From positions 1 through 64,000 of the forward strand of contig PUNE01000129.1 in the NCBI GenBank assembly GCA_003551665.1: 64,000 nucleotides of DNA, read 5' to 3'. Both the position numbers and the translations under genes were made by a program. Within the stretch, counting starts at the first letter, position 1. Every line of letters starts with the position of its first letter. This DNA is from Halobacteroidaceae bacterium (lineage in GTDB: Bacteria; Bacillota; Halanaerobiia; B1SED10-174). The notes beneath the pieces are model-generated. The model was not told where the DNA came from. It made no database searches and was given only the letters and a program-made list of their open reading frames with translations. Shown one piece after another: positions 7,701 to 16,535 of this stretch.

Positions 7701-9149
7701 TTGTTTAAAACGGTAACCGGAGGGAGCTTTAAAGTTCTCAGCCAGGAAGACATCAAAGCCATTCACAAGGAAACACTGAGTATTATGGAAGATACAGGGA
7801 TCAGGGTTCACAACTCCAGGGCAAGGGATATATTTGCCAAAAATGGAGCAAGCGTTAATGAAGAAGCAGGTATAGTCCGTATTCCCAGGTCAATGGCAGA
7901 AGATGCCATTGCCAGTGCTCCGTCTTCAGTTGTTCTTTGCGGACGGGAGGAAAAAAATGACCTGCTGCTGGAAAAGACCAACACCTACCTGGGAACAGGG
8001 GGAACGGTCCTCAACACCCTGGACCTGGAAACAGGAGAAAAAAGGACAACAAAAGCCCGGGATGTGGCAGACTATGCTAGAATCACGGACTGCCTGGATA
8101 ATATCGCATTTTTTGTAATCAACTGCTACCCGGATGATGTAGAAACCGAGAATGTTGATGTAAACAGGTTCTATCATTCCCTGGCCAACACCTCAAAACA
8201 TGTAATGGGTGGAATTTATACCATGCAGGGCTTGAAGGATGTTATTTCCATGGGCGAGGACATCGCCGGCGGCCGGAAAAAACTCCTGGAAAGGCCCTTC
8301 CTTTCTTTTATCACCCTGATGGTAAGCCCCCTGGTAATGGAAAAGCAGTATACTGATTTTCTGATCGAGGTGGCCAATTATGGTTTGCCCATTGCTACCC
8401 CTTCGGAGCCTCTGGCTGGAGCGACTTCACCAGTTACCCTTGCCGGGACAATTACCGTAAATAATATAGAATCTCTTGCCGGCCTGATCCTCGTCCAGTT
8501 AATAAATAGGGGCAATCCTACCCTTTACGGGTCCACCTCCAGCATAATGGATCCCCGGTCGGGAATCTATATTTCCGGATGTATTGAATCAGCCCTGATC
8601 AATGCAGGTTGTGCCCAGATGGCCCAGTTTTACGAGATTCCCATTTATGCAACCGGGGGCATGTCAGATTCCAAGACAGTTGACTGCCAAGCAGGTTATG
8701 AAAAAGCGGCAACGGCAATGACTGTTGCTCTCTCCGGGGCAAACTTCATTCACGATGCTGCTGGCCTTCTGGAGTTCTGCACCACCCTTTCATACGAGCA
8801 GATGGTAATTGATAATGATATCCTGGGTATTTCTCTGCGGGCAACCCGGGGGGTGGAAGTGGATCCGGAAACCATTGCTGCGGATGTAATCCGTTCGGTG
8901 GGACCGGGAGGGCACTTCCTTGGTGAGGAGCATTCTGTTCGCCACGTCCGAAAGGAGTTATATATCCCTTCAATTGCGGACAGGAATACCCGTGATCGGT
9001 GGGAAGAAATGGGTTCTCCCGATACAAAGGTGAGGGCAAAAGATAAAGCCAGGAAACTTCTAGCAGAACATCAGCCCCTTGGTTTCCCAGAGGAACTGGA
9101 CAAAAAATTACTTGAAAAATACAAGGGGATTAAGCAAAGGAGGACCTAG
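7701..9149 (+). CDS. MttB-family (non-pyrrolysine) methyltransferase 1
   Basis: This is a member of the trimethylamine/glycine-betaine methyltransferase family, which passes a methyl group from a quaternary or tertiary amine to a corrinoid protein. TTG at 7701 is chosen because GGAG lies 8 bases upstream, the family N-terminus (LSQEDIKAIHKETLSIMEDTG) follows at once, and the product is then 482 residues, exactly the length of the next paralogue. The frame is open back to 7551, but that start is only about 20 bases past the predicted transcription start. No in-frame amber codon is present, so it is of the MtgB-like, pyrrolysine-free type. No corrinoid protein or reductive activator is nearby. 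The substrate cannot be read from sequence. Confidence 0.88.
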   Translation: MFKTVTGGSFKVLSQEDIKAIHKETLSIMEDTGIRVHNSRARDIFAKNGASVNEEAGIVRIPRSMAEDAIASAPSSVVLCGREEKNDLLLEKTNTYLGTGGTVLNTLDLETGEKRTTKARDVADYARITDCLDNIAFFVINCYPDDVETENVDVNRFYHSLANTSKHVMGGIYTMQGLKDVISMGEDIAGGRKKLLERPFLSFITLMVSPLVMEKQYTDFLIEVANYGLPIATPSEPLAGATSPVTLAGTITVNNIESLAGLILVQLINRGNPTLYGSTSSIMDPRSGIYISGCIESALINAGCAQMAQFYEIPIYATGGMSDSKTVDCQAGYEKAATAMTVALSGANFIHDAAGLLEFCTTLSYEQMVIDNDILGISLRATRGVEVDPETIAADVIRSVGPGGHFLGEEHSVRHVRKELYIPSIADRNTRDRWEEMGSPDTKVRAKDKARKLLAEHQPLGFPEELDKKLLEKYKGIKQRRT

Positions 9150-9152
9150 GGG

Positions 9153-10601
9153 ATGAGCATTTACGGCCACAGCAGCGGTTATTACCGCCCCCTTTCTGTA
9201 AAAGAAGTTGAAAGAATCCACAACACCTCTTTAAAGATCCTGGAAGAAGTTGGTTTCATGGTTGACAACCAGTTTGCCCTGGAACTTTTGCGCGATTTCG
9301 GATGCGAGGTTGATTTTGATAGTAAAATTGTCCGGGTGGATAGAAATCTCCTCCTGAGAACCATAAAAAAAGCTCCTGCCAGAATCGGCCTTTGCGGGCG
9401 GAATGAAGATAACGAGGTTTTTATTGAAGCCAATAAGACATTTTACAGCAACGGGGGCACTGCTGTTAAAATGATGGACCTTGACAGTGGTGAAAGACGG
9501 GATGCAGTCCTGATGGACCTTGCTCAGATCAGCAAGATAATTGATGTTCTTAACAACATTCATGTTGTCCACCTCCCCATTTACCCCCACGATGTTTCTC
9601 ACGAACATGTTGACATCCACCGTTTTTTTAATGCCCTGAATAATAACACCAAGCATATAATGGGCGGTGTTTACACCCTGGAAGGGGCCAGAAATGTAAT
9701 TCGGATTGCGGAAATTATTAATGGGGAGGCTTCTTTAGCCGAAAAACCCCTGGTCAGCTTTATTACCTGTTTGATCAGTCCGCTGAAAATTGAACACAAC
9801 TACGTCCGCATTATGTATGAAGCTGCCCAGGCCGGGGTTCCAGTGGTTACATCTGTCTGCTCTATTGCCGGTCTTACCACCCCCATCACCCTGGCCGGAC
9901 AGATTGCCCAGCTTAATGCAGAAGCTCTGAGTGGGGTTTTTCTGCTGCAGGTATTTAAGGCCGGCACTCCGGTTTTTTACAGTGTTGTGCCTACCATTGC
10001 TGATATGCGTTCAATGCAGTTCCTTTTTGGTGCCGTGGAAAGCGGTTTGATGAATGCAGCTCTTGCCCAGCTTGCCACTTTTTACAATCTCCCCATGTAT
10101 TCCACCGGGGGTGTAACTGATTCTAAAAGCAGCGATATTCAGGCAGGATTTGAAAAGGGAATGGGAAGCCTTATGCCCTCTCTGGCGGGCGCTCAGTTGA
10201 TCCACAATTCTGCAGGGTTATTGGACGGAAGTATGGTCTTCAGCCTGGAAGAACTGATAATAGATGACGAGATAAACGGAATGGCCCTGCGAGCCACACG
10301 GAGCATTGAAATTGATGAGGACACCCTTGCCTTTGAAACCATTAAAGAAGTGGGGCCGGGGGGGAATTTTGTTACCCACCCCCATACCTTCCGCCACATG
10401 CGGACCGAAAACTTTGAACCCCGGGTTGCAGAGAGGAGTTCTTATGCGGGCTGGCTGGAGAAGGGGGGCTGGACTTCTACTGGTAAGGCTAATAAGCTGG
10501 CCAAAGAAATCCTGGAGGCCCACCAGCCAATTCCCATAGAAAAGGAAAAACTGGAAAGAATTGCAGCAGAATTTCCCGGGCTACGCCAGATAAAACTATA
10601 G
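9153..10601 (+). CDS. MttB-family (non-pyrrolysine) methyltransferase 2
   Basis: This 482-residue paralogue of the upstream gene starts 3 bases after its stop, with AAGGAGG upstream. Conserved blocks align along the whole length: NGGTAVKMMDL, KHIMGGVYT, SPLKIE, PITLAGQI, STGGVTDSKSSDIQAGFEKG, EVGPGGNFVTHPHTFRHMR. Like its partner, it has no in-frame stop at the position where archaeal MttB carries pyrrolysine. The two differ at many positions, so this is an old duplication; they may act on different amines or as a heteromer (inference). A terminator follows directly. Confidence 0.88.
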   Translation: MSIYGHSSGYYRPLSVKEVERIHNTSLKILEEVGFMVDNQFALELLRDFGCEVDFDSKIVRVDRNLLLRTIKKAPARIGLCGRNEDNEVFIEANKTFYSNGGTAVKMMDLDSGERRDAVLMDLAQISKIIDVLNNIHVVHLPIYPHDVSHEHVDIHRFFNALNNNTKHIMGGVYTLEGARNVIRIAEIINGEASLAEKPLVSFITCLISPLKIEHNYVRIMYEAAQAGVPVVTSVCSIAGLTTPITLAGQIAQLNAEALSGVFLLQVFKAGTPVFYSVVPTIADMRSMQFLFGAVESGLMNAALAQLATFYNLPMYSTGGVTDSKSSDIQAGFEKGMGSLMPSLAGAQLIHNSAGLLDGSMVFSLEELIIDDEINGMALRATRSIEIDEDTLAFETIKEVGPGGNFVTHPHTFRHMRTENFEPRVAERSSYAGWLEKGGWTSTGKANKLAKEILEAHQPIPIEKEKLERIAAEFPGLRQIKL

Positions 10602-10633
10602 ATCCGCTCCAGTATTTCCCATCTTTTATTGTA

Positions 10634-10672
10634 GCCGCCCTTCCAGCTAGAAGGTAAGGGCGGTATTTTTTT
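10634..10672 (+). terminator. Intrinsic terminator of the methyltransferase operon
   Basis: CCGCCCTT (10635-10642) pairs with AAGGGCGG (10656-10663). TATTTTTTT follows. It lies 33 bases after the second methyltransferase. Confidence 0.85.
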
Positions 10673-10841
10673 GATAAATAATTATTGGATTAAAAAGGGA
10701 AAAACCACCTCAGGGGGAATGGTTTACTTGTGGGTATATCTGCAGAAAAATAAATCCAACTAAAAATTCAAAGGAAGACGGGAGAATTTTTACGGGAGTA
10801 GAAAAGGGGAGTAAAGAGAATTGGAAAGCGGGGACTGAAGG

Positions 10842-11393
10842 ATGGAAGACTGGAAAAAAATTTTCCCAGCCCTGGCTGAAGAAACCGGGTGGGGCAAGGT
10901 AAAAGCAAGATTCAAGCTGTTGTCCTGCTCGGATAGCCTTGAAGAGTCTTTTATCAGCAATGTAAGTATTGTTCCCTATACCCCGGAGGGATACGTTGTT
11001 TTTCAACTGGAAAATGGGGACTGGGAACTTCCAGGAGGAACGCTGGAAAAAAGGGAGTCCTACCGGGAGGCCCTGCAGAGGGAACTCCGGGAAGAGCTCG
11101 GAGCAGAACTGCTGTCCTTTAATATTTTCGGTGCTTATTTCTGTCATTCCCTGGCTTTGAAGCCCTATAAACCTCACCTTCCGCACCCGAATTTTATCAG
11201 GCCGGTGGGTTTTGGAAAAGTCAGAATTATCCGACCTCCCCTGAATCCACCGGGAGGCGAGCCGGTAATCAGGGTGGAGGTTGTCGGAATAGACGAGGCC
11301 TGCAGCCGATTTAAAGAAAATTCAAGGCCGGACCTTGCCCAGCTTTACCGACTGGCTCATTTAATTAGGAAGGGGAAATTCGGTTCCGGATAA
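10842..11393 (+). CDS. Nudix hydrolase
   Basis: This 183-residue protein carries a complete Nudix box at about residues 64-87 (GGTLEKRESYREALQRELRE followed by ELGA), fitting Gx5Ex7REUxEExGU. Nudix enzymes hydrolyse nucleoside diphosphates linked to another moiety, using Mg2+ bound by the REUxEE glutamates. The substrate is not predictable. A C-terminal region of about 90 residues lies beyond the box. It is the first gene of a co-directional run of eight small enzymes. Confidence 0.9.
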   Translation: MEDWKKIFPALAEETGWGKVKARFKLLSCSDSLEESFISNVSIVPYTPEGYVVFQLENGDWELPGGTLEKRESYREALQRELREELGAELLSFNIFGAYFCHSLALKPYKPHLPHPNFIRPVGFGKVRIIRPPLNPPGGEPVIRVEVVGIDEACSRFKENSRPDLAQLYRLAHLIRKGKFGSG

Positions 11394-11457
11394 AAAAACC
11401 GGGGAAAAAATGGCTCCAGGAAGGCAAATGGTTGGGATAATGCGAGGAGGGGTTGCC

Positions 11458-12246
11458 GTGGCTTCTGGAATTGAGTTGATTGACATAACTCCGGATAATG
11501 TAAAGGATTACGGGTTTTGTTTTTGCTCTGATCCTGATAGTGCCAAATTCCAGAATAAACTGGAATGGTTTTTAAAAAACTACCCCCTGGGTTTACGCTA
11601 CCGGGTTCTCTTTTCCAGGCAGGAAAACTCTTTTGTGGGAATGATCGAATATATTCCCGGAAGGCATGCCTGGCGAGGGATCAGGGCGGAAAACTTCATG
11701 GTTATCCACTGCCTGATGATAAAAAAAGAATACTCGGGAAAAGGTCTTGGGAGCGCCCTGATTGAAGGCTGTTTAACCGAGGCAAAGGAGGCTGGCCTGG
11801 CAGGAGTAGCCGCAGTCTGCACGAAAAAAACCTGGTGTACCGACACCAGAATTTACCGGAAAAACGGCTTTGCAGTGGTAGATAAAGTAGCGCCAGGCCT
11901 TGAGCTTGTGGCCCACCAAATTACCCCAGGAGAAAATCCTTCTTTTGGTAACCAGAAGGAAAAAATGGAACCCTACCAGGAAGGGGTTTACATGTTCTTT
12001 TCGGCGCAGTGTCCCTTTATGTCGGGAGGGGAGAAGCTTTTCCAGAGGCAGGAAATGCTGCGAAACAGGTTCGGGGTAGAGGCCCGGGTAATAGAGCTAA
12101 AAAACCCCAGTGAGGCCCAGAACAATCCCTGTGGGTGGGGAACGTATGGAATAATTGCCAGCGGGAAGGTTTTGAACCATGTCCCCGGCGGGGCCAGGGG
12201 CTTTTTGCAGGGCCTGAAAAAACAGAAAATTATTGGTGATTTTTGA
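11458..12246 (+). CDS. GNAT acetyltransferase with C-terminal YoaP-like domain
   Basis: This 262-residue two-domain protein has an N-terminal GNAT domain with the acetyl-CoA loop SGKGLGSAL (about residues 91-99) and a C-terminal segment around SAQCPFMSGG (about 181-190) that resembles the YoaP domain found after some GNAT domains. GTG at 11458 is chosen for GAGGAGG 7 bases upstream; the frame is open to 11410. The acceptor substrate is unknown. Cysteines in the C-terminal part (AQCPFM, NNPCGWG) could be functional. Confidence 0.75.
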   Translation: MASGIELIDITPDNVKDYGFCFCSDPDSAKFQNKLEWFLKNYPLGLRYRVLFSRQENSFVGMIEYIPGRHAWRGIRAENFMVIHCLMIKKEYSGKGLGSALIEGCLTEAKEAGLAGVAAVCTKKTWCTDTRIYRKNGFAVVDKVAPGLELVAHQITPGENPSFGNQKEKMEPYQEGVYMFFSAQCPFMSGGEKLFQRQEMLRNRFGVEARVIELKNPSEAQNNPCGWGTYGIIASGKVLNHVPGGARGFLQGLKKQKIIGDF

Positions 12247-12401
12247 GTAGTTGTTTCCCCTCGAAAGTTATGGCGAGGTCTGATAAGTCCCTGCTGCTCC
12301 AGGCCTGCTTTTTGGATAAACGGGAAAATCCATCTGGAAAGAACTACAAACAATTTCCTCAGATTTACCTCCGGTTGCAGGTTATAAGAGGAGGGATTAT
12401 T

Positions 12402-13190
12402 TTGGATATTAAGCATTATAAAGGAATTTACCAGTTTGGGCCTGCCTATGCGAAAATGCTGGAAAATGATCCTCACCACCAGGGGACTGTTGACCGCATC
12501 CTCCTGGAAAATATGGTCAGGCTTTGCCCGGAAACAGCACATTATCTTTATGGACCCTTTACTCCTCTTGAGGTTTCCTACAGGCCTGGTTCTCGGCCGG
12601 TTTTGGAAAAACACCTTGAACGGGCCACGGGAGGAGCAAAGAAGGAAGAAAAGGTTGTGCGGGCGATAATAAATTTCTTTAATGATATTGCCCTTTCTGC
12701 TGAGGATATACCGCCTGAAAAGGTGGTCACTGGAGGGAAAGAGGAAAACATAATTGAAAGGAAGACTGATTGGTGCACTGACCTGGCCCGGGCTGCCTGT
12801 GCAATTTTCCAGGTAGCCGGGTTTCCGGCCCGCATGGTTTACCTGTTTGACACCGGCCGGGCCTATAGTGGGCACGCCATTATTGAAGTTTTCTGGGGTG
12901 ATCGCTGGGGAGCCCTGGATCCGACTTATGGGCTGATCTACCTTGGTTGGAGAAAAAAACCGGTAAGCGTTTGGGAGTTAAAGCAGCAAGAGGATTTGAT
13001 CAGGATAAATGAACCCAACCCCTACCCGGAACAGTTTAAGGGTGCTGCTCTGGCTAATTATTTTATCTGGGACGCGGGAAAATTTAATTACCGGGAGGCA
13101 AAAGTTAATCAATATTACAGGGCTATCCTGGAAATGGCAGAAAAAGGCTGGCCGGGAGGTTTAAGGTGGCTTTTTAACGAGGATAAGTAA
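12402..13190 (+). CDS. Transglutaminase-like cysteine protease-fold protein
   Basis: This protein of about 262 residues has a transglutaminase core with the triad Cys125 (DWCTDLARAACAIF), His158 (YSGHAIIEVFW) and Asp173 (GALDPTYG). TTG at 12402 is chosen for AGGAGGG 7 bases upstream. An upstream frame overlaps the preceding gene's end but has no ribosome site. There is no signal peptide, so it probably acts in the cytoplasm. Bacterial members of this fold hydrolyse or exchange amide bonds; the target here is unknown. Confidence 0.8.
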   Translation: MDIKHYKGIYQFGPAYAKMLENDPHHQGTVDRILLENMVRLCPETAHYLYGPFTPLEVSYRPGSRPVLEKHLERATGGAKKEEKVVRAIINFFNDIALSAEDIPPEKVVTGGKEENIIERKTDWCTDLARAACAIFQVAGFPARMVYLFDTGRAYSGHAIIEVFWGDRWGALDPTYGLIYLGWRKKPVSVWELKQQEDLIRINEPNPYPEQFKGAALANYFIWDAGKFNYREAKVNQYYRAILEMAEKGWPGGLRWLFNEDK

Positions 13191-13228
13191 ATTCCAGGTG
13201 TTTTGGAGCCCGCCGGGAGAGGATCTTT

Positions 13229-14155
13229 ATGGAACGGGGGGAAATTATAAAGCTTTGTCAGGAGATTTCTTTTCTTCGAAATTATAGCTCCGTCCGGTAT
13301 GTGGATAAAGGATGGTCCGAGGAAAAAAAGTTCTATGTTGAAACCACTGAAGGTGGAAAGTTTATCCTGCGGATCTCGCCCCGGGATTCCCTTGATAGGA
13401 GGGAAAGGGAATTTGAGGTCCTGGCAAAGGTAGCAGGACTGGGAATTAACATGTCTCAACCCGTTGATATTGGAAAGAGCGTGAGCGGAAAGTATACTTA
13501 TGTTATTCTTTCCTGGGTGGAAGGGGATAGCCTGGACGAAGTAATTGGGAAGTTGAACCAGGAAGACCAGTACCGGATCGGGCTTGAAGCAGGAAGGACT
13601 TTGAAAAAGATTCACTCCATTGCTCCTCCCGAAAAACGGGAAAGATGGAGTGAGAAAATGGAAAGAAAAATCAGGTTTCGGCTCGAGAAATACTCCGATT
13701 CCGGACTGGAGATTAAAAATGATCACCTGGCCAGGAAATTTATCGGGGCAAACCTTCACCTTTTAAATAACAGGCCCCAGGTGTTTCAGCACGGGGATTA
13801 CCATACCGGGAATCTGGTCCTGACTCCGGAAAGAAAACTGGGCGTTATTGATTTTAACCGCTGGGATTATGGAGATCCTTTTGAGGATTTCTACAAGATG
13901 GAAATGTTCAGCAGGGAGCTAAGCGTGCCTTTCTGCCGTGGTCAGCTGGACGGTTATTTCCCCGGTGGAATTCCCGAGGAGTTTTTCCCCCTCTTAACCC
14001 TGTACCTGGCAAGCGTGGTTCTATATTCAGCTGTCTGGGCTCAACCCTTTGGAGAAGAAGAAGTGAAATACATGAAAAAAAAGGCGGAAGAAGTAATGGC
14101 TGATTTCCAGAACTTTGAGTCAACCCTTCCCCTCTGGTTGGAGGGAATTGATTAG
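13229..14155 (+). CDS. APH-family phosphotransferase
   Basis: This 308-residue protein-kinase-fold small-molecule kinase has the catalytic loop QHGDYHTGN (His188, Asp190, Asn195) and metal-binding IDFNRWDYGDPFED (Asp208). The family includes aminoglycoside, choline and homoserine kinases. The closing motif resembles the CotS/HSK2-like subgroup, but the substrate is not predictable. It starts 38 bases after the transglutaminase-like gene, with GGAGAGG upstream, and so is probably co-transcribed. Confidence 0.85.
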   Translation: MERGEIIKLCQEISFLRNYSSVRYVDKGWSEEKKFYVETTEGGKFILRISPRDSLDRREREFEVLAKVAGLGINMSQPVDIGKSVSGKYTYVILSWVEGDSLDEVIGKLNQEDQYRIGLEAGRTLKKIHSIAPPEKRERWSEKMERKIRFRLEKYSDSGLEIKNDHLARKFIGANLHLLNNRPQVFQHGDYHTGNLVLTPERKLGVIDFNRWDYGDPFEDFYKMEMFSRELSVPFCRGQLDGYFPGGIPEEFFPLLTLYLASVVLYSAVWAQPFGEEEVKYMKKKAEEVMADFQNFESTLPLWLEGID

Positions 14156-14259
14156 GGGCAAAGAAAAATGGAATTTTGATGAACAAAACGGAAAAACCTC
14201 AATCCATTATTTGCCGGGTTTGGCCTGGACCAAGTTTTTTTATACTAGGAGGGGTTGTT

Positions 14260-14796
14260 TTGCAGAAAAAAGCCCTGCGAAGTATTGTTGCCCTTTTCCC
14301 GCGGGGCACGATTAATGGAATGGAAGCCTTTCGTAAAAAACACATCCAAGATGTGGGGCGGGAAGTTCCCTTCCACGTCACAGTTCTCTATGATTTCCTC
14401 CTTCCTGAACAGATCAACGGAGAGGCAGTGGAAAAACTCAGTGCTATAGCAAGTGAAACGCCCTGTTTTTCTTTCTGGGCCCGACCGATTTCTTCTTTTC
14501 CAACAACCAGAGTTCTTTATCTTTCCCCAACCCCCCTGACCCCAATTGAAAGTTTGAGGGCCAAACTATTGAAAAGCTTTTCTCCAGGGGGAGGGGTCCA
14601 GGAGATTGCTCCCGTTTTTCACATGACTCTTGCCCTGGGGTATTCCCCGGGAGAAGAAGAGGAAATAATCCAGGAGTATTTCTCCAGGTTTGGTAAGAAC
14701 CCTCTCTACCTCTGGGCTGGAAGCCTAGGGATATATATTTTCACCGAGGGCAGGTGGGAAAAATATCTTGATTTTGAACTGGGAGGGAAGGTCTAA
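14260..14796 (+). CDS. 2H phosphoesterase (2'-5' RNA ligase-like)
   Basis: The protein is 178 residues from TTG 14260 (AGGAGG seven bases upstream). The two hallmark HxT motifs are at His39 (FHVTVLYDF) and His121 (FHMTLAL), spaced as in LigT/2'-5' RNA ligase-like 2H enzymes. The family cleaves or joins 2',5'- or cyclic phosphodiesters; biological substrates are often unknown. The neighbouring Nudix and HIT genes also belong to nucleotide-acting families. Confidence 0.8.
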   Translation: MQKKALRSIVALFPRGTINGMEAFRKKHIQDVGREVPFHVTVLYDFLLPEQINGEAVEKLSAIASETPCFSFWARPISSFPTTRVLYLSPTPLTPIESLRAKLLKSFSPGGGVQEIAPVFHMTLALGYSPGEEEEIIQEYFSRFGKNPLYLWAGSLGIYIFTEGRWEKYLDFELGGKV

Positions 14797-14910
14797 ACTC
14801 CAATCCATTGAAGTTTGAATTTTTTTCCGGGGCATGTGATTGATGTAGAACCGGAAAAGGTTGAGGGAGCATTCCCATACAGGAGGATTGTTTAGAGAGG
14901 GGAGGCCGTA

Positions 14911-15939
14911 GTGGAAAAAACGGTGAAATTTTTACTGGAGGAGGGCTGCCCTTCAATTCGGTACAGAGTCAGAAAGGAAATCCTTGGAAAAGGGAAGCCT
15001 TGTGGTCGAGAGGAAATATTAAAGGATGCCAGGGTGAAGAGGTTTTTAAGCCTCCAGGACAGCAAGGGCTGGATACCAGGTGATTTTCACAGTCCAGAAG
15101 GAGTGGAAACTGCCTGCCGCTTTTTTTCCGAAGTGGGCCTGGAACCCGATTTTCCCCCTTTTTCCCGGATGCTGGGAGAACTGGAAGGAAGAGAGGATTC
15201 TTTTTCCAGGGGTTCTTTACAGCGGGTCGGGAGAATCCTTGACCGCAGGGGATTTGGAGGAGCGCAGACAATCAGGGCTTCAATTTTTGCCCGGGCAGGC
15301 CTTGAGGACCGGTCTTTCGTCCGGGAAGAAGTTGAAAAGGCGCTGAAATCCTTTGATTTTGCCCGCCAGGTGGAAAGGATCGAGGATATTACGACGGATT
15401 ACCGGGGAAAAAGAGTTTTTATGGAAGGGGCACTGTGGCCGGGGATTTATCATCTGCGGTTGCTGGCATTTTCTTCCGACTGGAAAACAGAAAAAAACCT
15501 GGAAAAAACCTTTTCTGCCATAAAAAATCTCGCCCGGCTATCTCCCCTGCCTTCGATCAACGTCAGAGAGGGCTCGCAGTTGATTTCCCCTGCATCGTTT
15601 GCAATGCATGATTTTAACCCTGACCTGGACAAAATATCCCCGGGGGAGTGGATGTTCTGGTTTCACCGGATGGAGCTTCTGGCCAGGCTGGGAGCAGGTC
15701 GAAAAATAGGGGAAATTGAACGGCAGGTTGATTTTCTGGGGTCACTTCTCCAGGAGGGAGATGGTCTTTTTCCCCTGATTATGAACCACAGGTATTTCTA
15801 TGATTGGAGCCCCTATACCGGGCTTGCCCTGGAAAAAGACTGGAAATCTCCACGGCGGAGGCTTTCTGATCTAAGTTTTCGAAGCCTTTTAATAATCTTT
15901 TTTTCTGCAGAAAAAACAGGAAAAATGACTGGCAGTTAA
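14911..15939 (+). CDS. Hypothetical protein, possible helical toroid/HEAT-like fold
   Basis: The 342-residue protein starts at GTG 14911 with GGGGAGG upstream. The N-terminal pattern (FLLEEGCPSIRYRVRKEILG, then short helical units with tryptophan/glycine turns such as GWIPGDFHSPEG) recalls uncharacterised bacterial proteins with prenyltransferase/squalene-cyclase-like alpha-toroid repeats. This is a weak resemblance and the catalytic residues of cyclases are not evident. There is no signal peptide. Confidence 0.6.
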   Translation: MEKTVKFLLEEGCPSIRYRVRKEILGKGKPCGREEILKDARVKRFLSLQDSKGWIPGDFHSPEGVETACRFFSEVGLEPDFPPFSRMLGELEGREDSFSRGSLQRVGRILDRRGFGGAQTIRASIFARAGLEDRSFVREEVEKALKSFDFARQVERIEDITTDYRGKRVFMEGALWPGIYHLRLLAFSSDWKTEKNLEKTFSAIKNLARLSPLPSINVREGSQLISPASFAMHDFNPDLDKISPGEWMFWFHRMELLARLGAGRKIGEIERQVDFLGSLLQEGDGLFPLIMNHRYFYDWSPYTGLALEKDWKSPRRRLSDLSFRSLLIIFFSAEKTGKMTGS

Positions 15940-16128
15940 GATAGAATTTGAGGGAAAGAAAGGGGCCCGCTGAAATCAGGTGGGGGAGTTTTTGGAACCA
16001 CCGTGTTGCAATCTGTATTAAAAGGGGATAAGGAGTACCGGCTTATTTTATAGAAAACAGGAGGGCCTCATTAACAGTAAGGGGTTTTCCGGGAAGGAGA
16101 CAAAAAAATTAAAATGGGAGTTAATTCG

Positions 16129-16509
16129 ATGAGAGATTGTCTTTTTTGCAATCCCTGGCAGGACAGGGACCAGGAAATTGTTTTAAGCAATGCAGAATGC
16201 CTGTTTTTGCAAAAACCACACCCGGTCCTGGTTGGATCAGGTATTATCGTTCCCCGGGAACACAGGGAAACAGTTTTTGACCTTACGCCTTCAGAATGGG
16301 AAGCAACGTACAGCCTTTTGCAGGAAGTAAAAATATTCCTGGATAAAAAATATAACCCCCAGGGTTATAACATCGGATGGAACGTGGGAAAGGTTGGAGG
16401 GCAGGAGATTTTCCATGCCCACCTGCATGTTCTGCCCCGCTTTGAAGATGAGCCCCTGGCGGGTAAGGGGATCAGGTACTACTTAAAACAGGATATAAAC
16501 CAGAGGTAA
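16129..16509 (+). CDS. HIT-family nucleotide hydrolase/transferase
   Basis: The protein is 126 residues from ATG 16129 (GGGAG 8 bases upstream; an ATG at 16114 overlaps that ribosome site). The histidine triad HAHLHVLPR lies at residues 96-104 (His96, His98, His100). An N-terminal CLFC pair suggests a zinc site, as in many HINT/Fhit relatives. Such enzymes hydrolyse adenylated or dinucleoside substrates through a nucleotidyl-histidine. Confidence 0.9.
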   Translation: MRDCLFCNPWQDRDQEIVLSNAECLFLQKPHPVLVGSGIIVPREHRETVFDLTPSEWEATYSLLQEVKIFLDKKYNPQGYNIGWNVGKVGGQEIFHAHLHVLPRFEDEPLAGKGIRYYLKQDINQR

Positions 16510-16535
16510 GGAGCTGGATTTATCCACGACTGGAG

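Noticed and set aside
7701-10601. Pyrrolysine-encoding amber codons in the methyltransferases
   Set aside because: Both frames run without any internal TAG.
11988-12875. Open frame (295 codons) on the minus strand opposite the GNAT and transglutaminase-like genes
   Set aside because: Overlaps two plus-strand genes with clear motifs; the translated product has no recognisable features.
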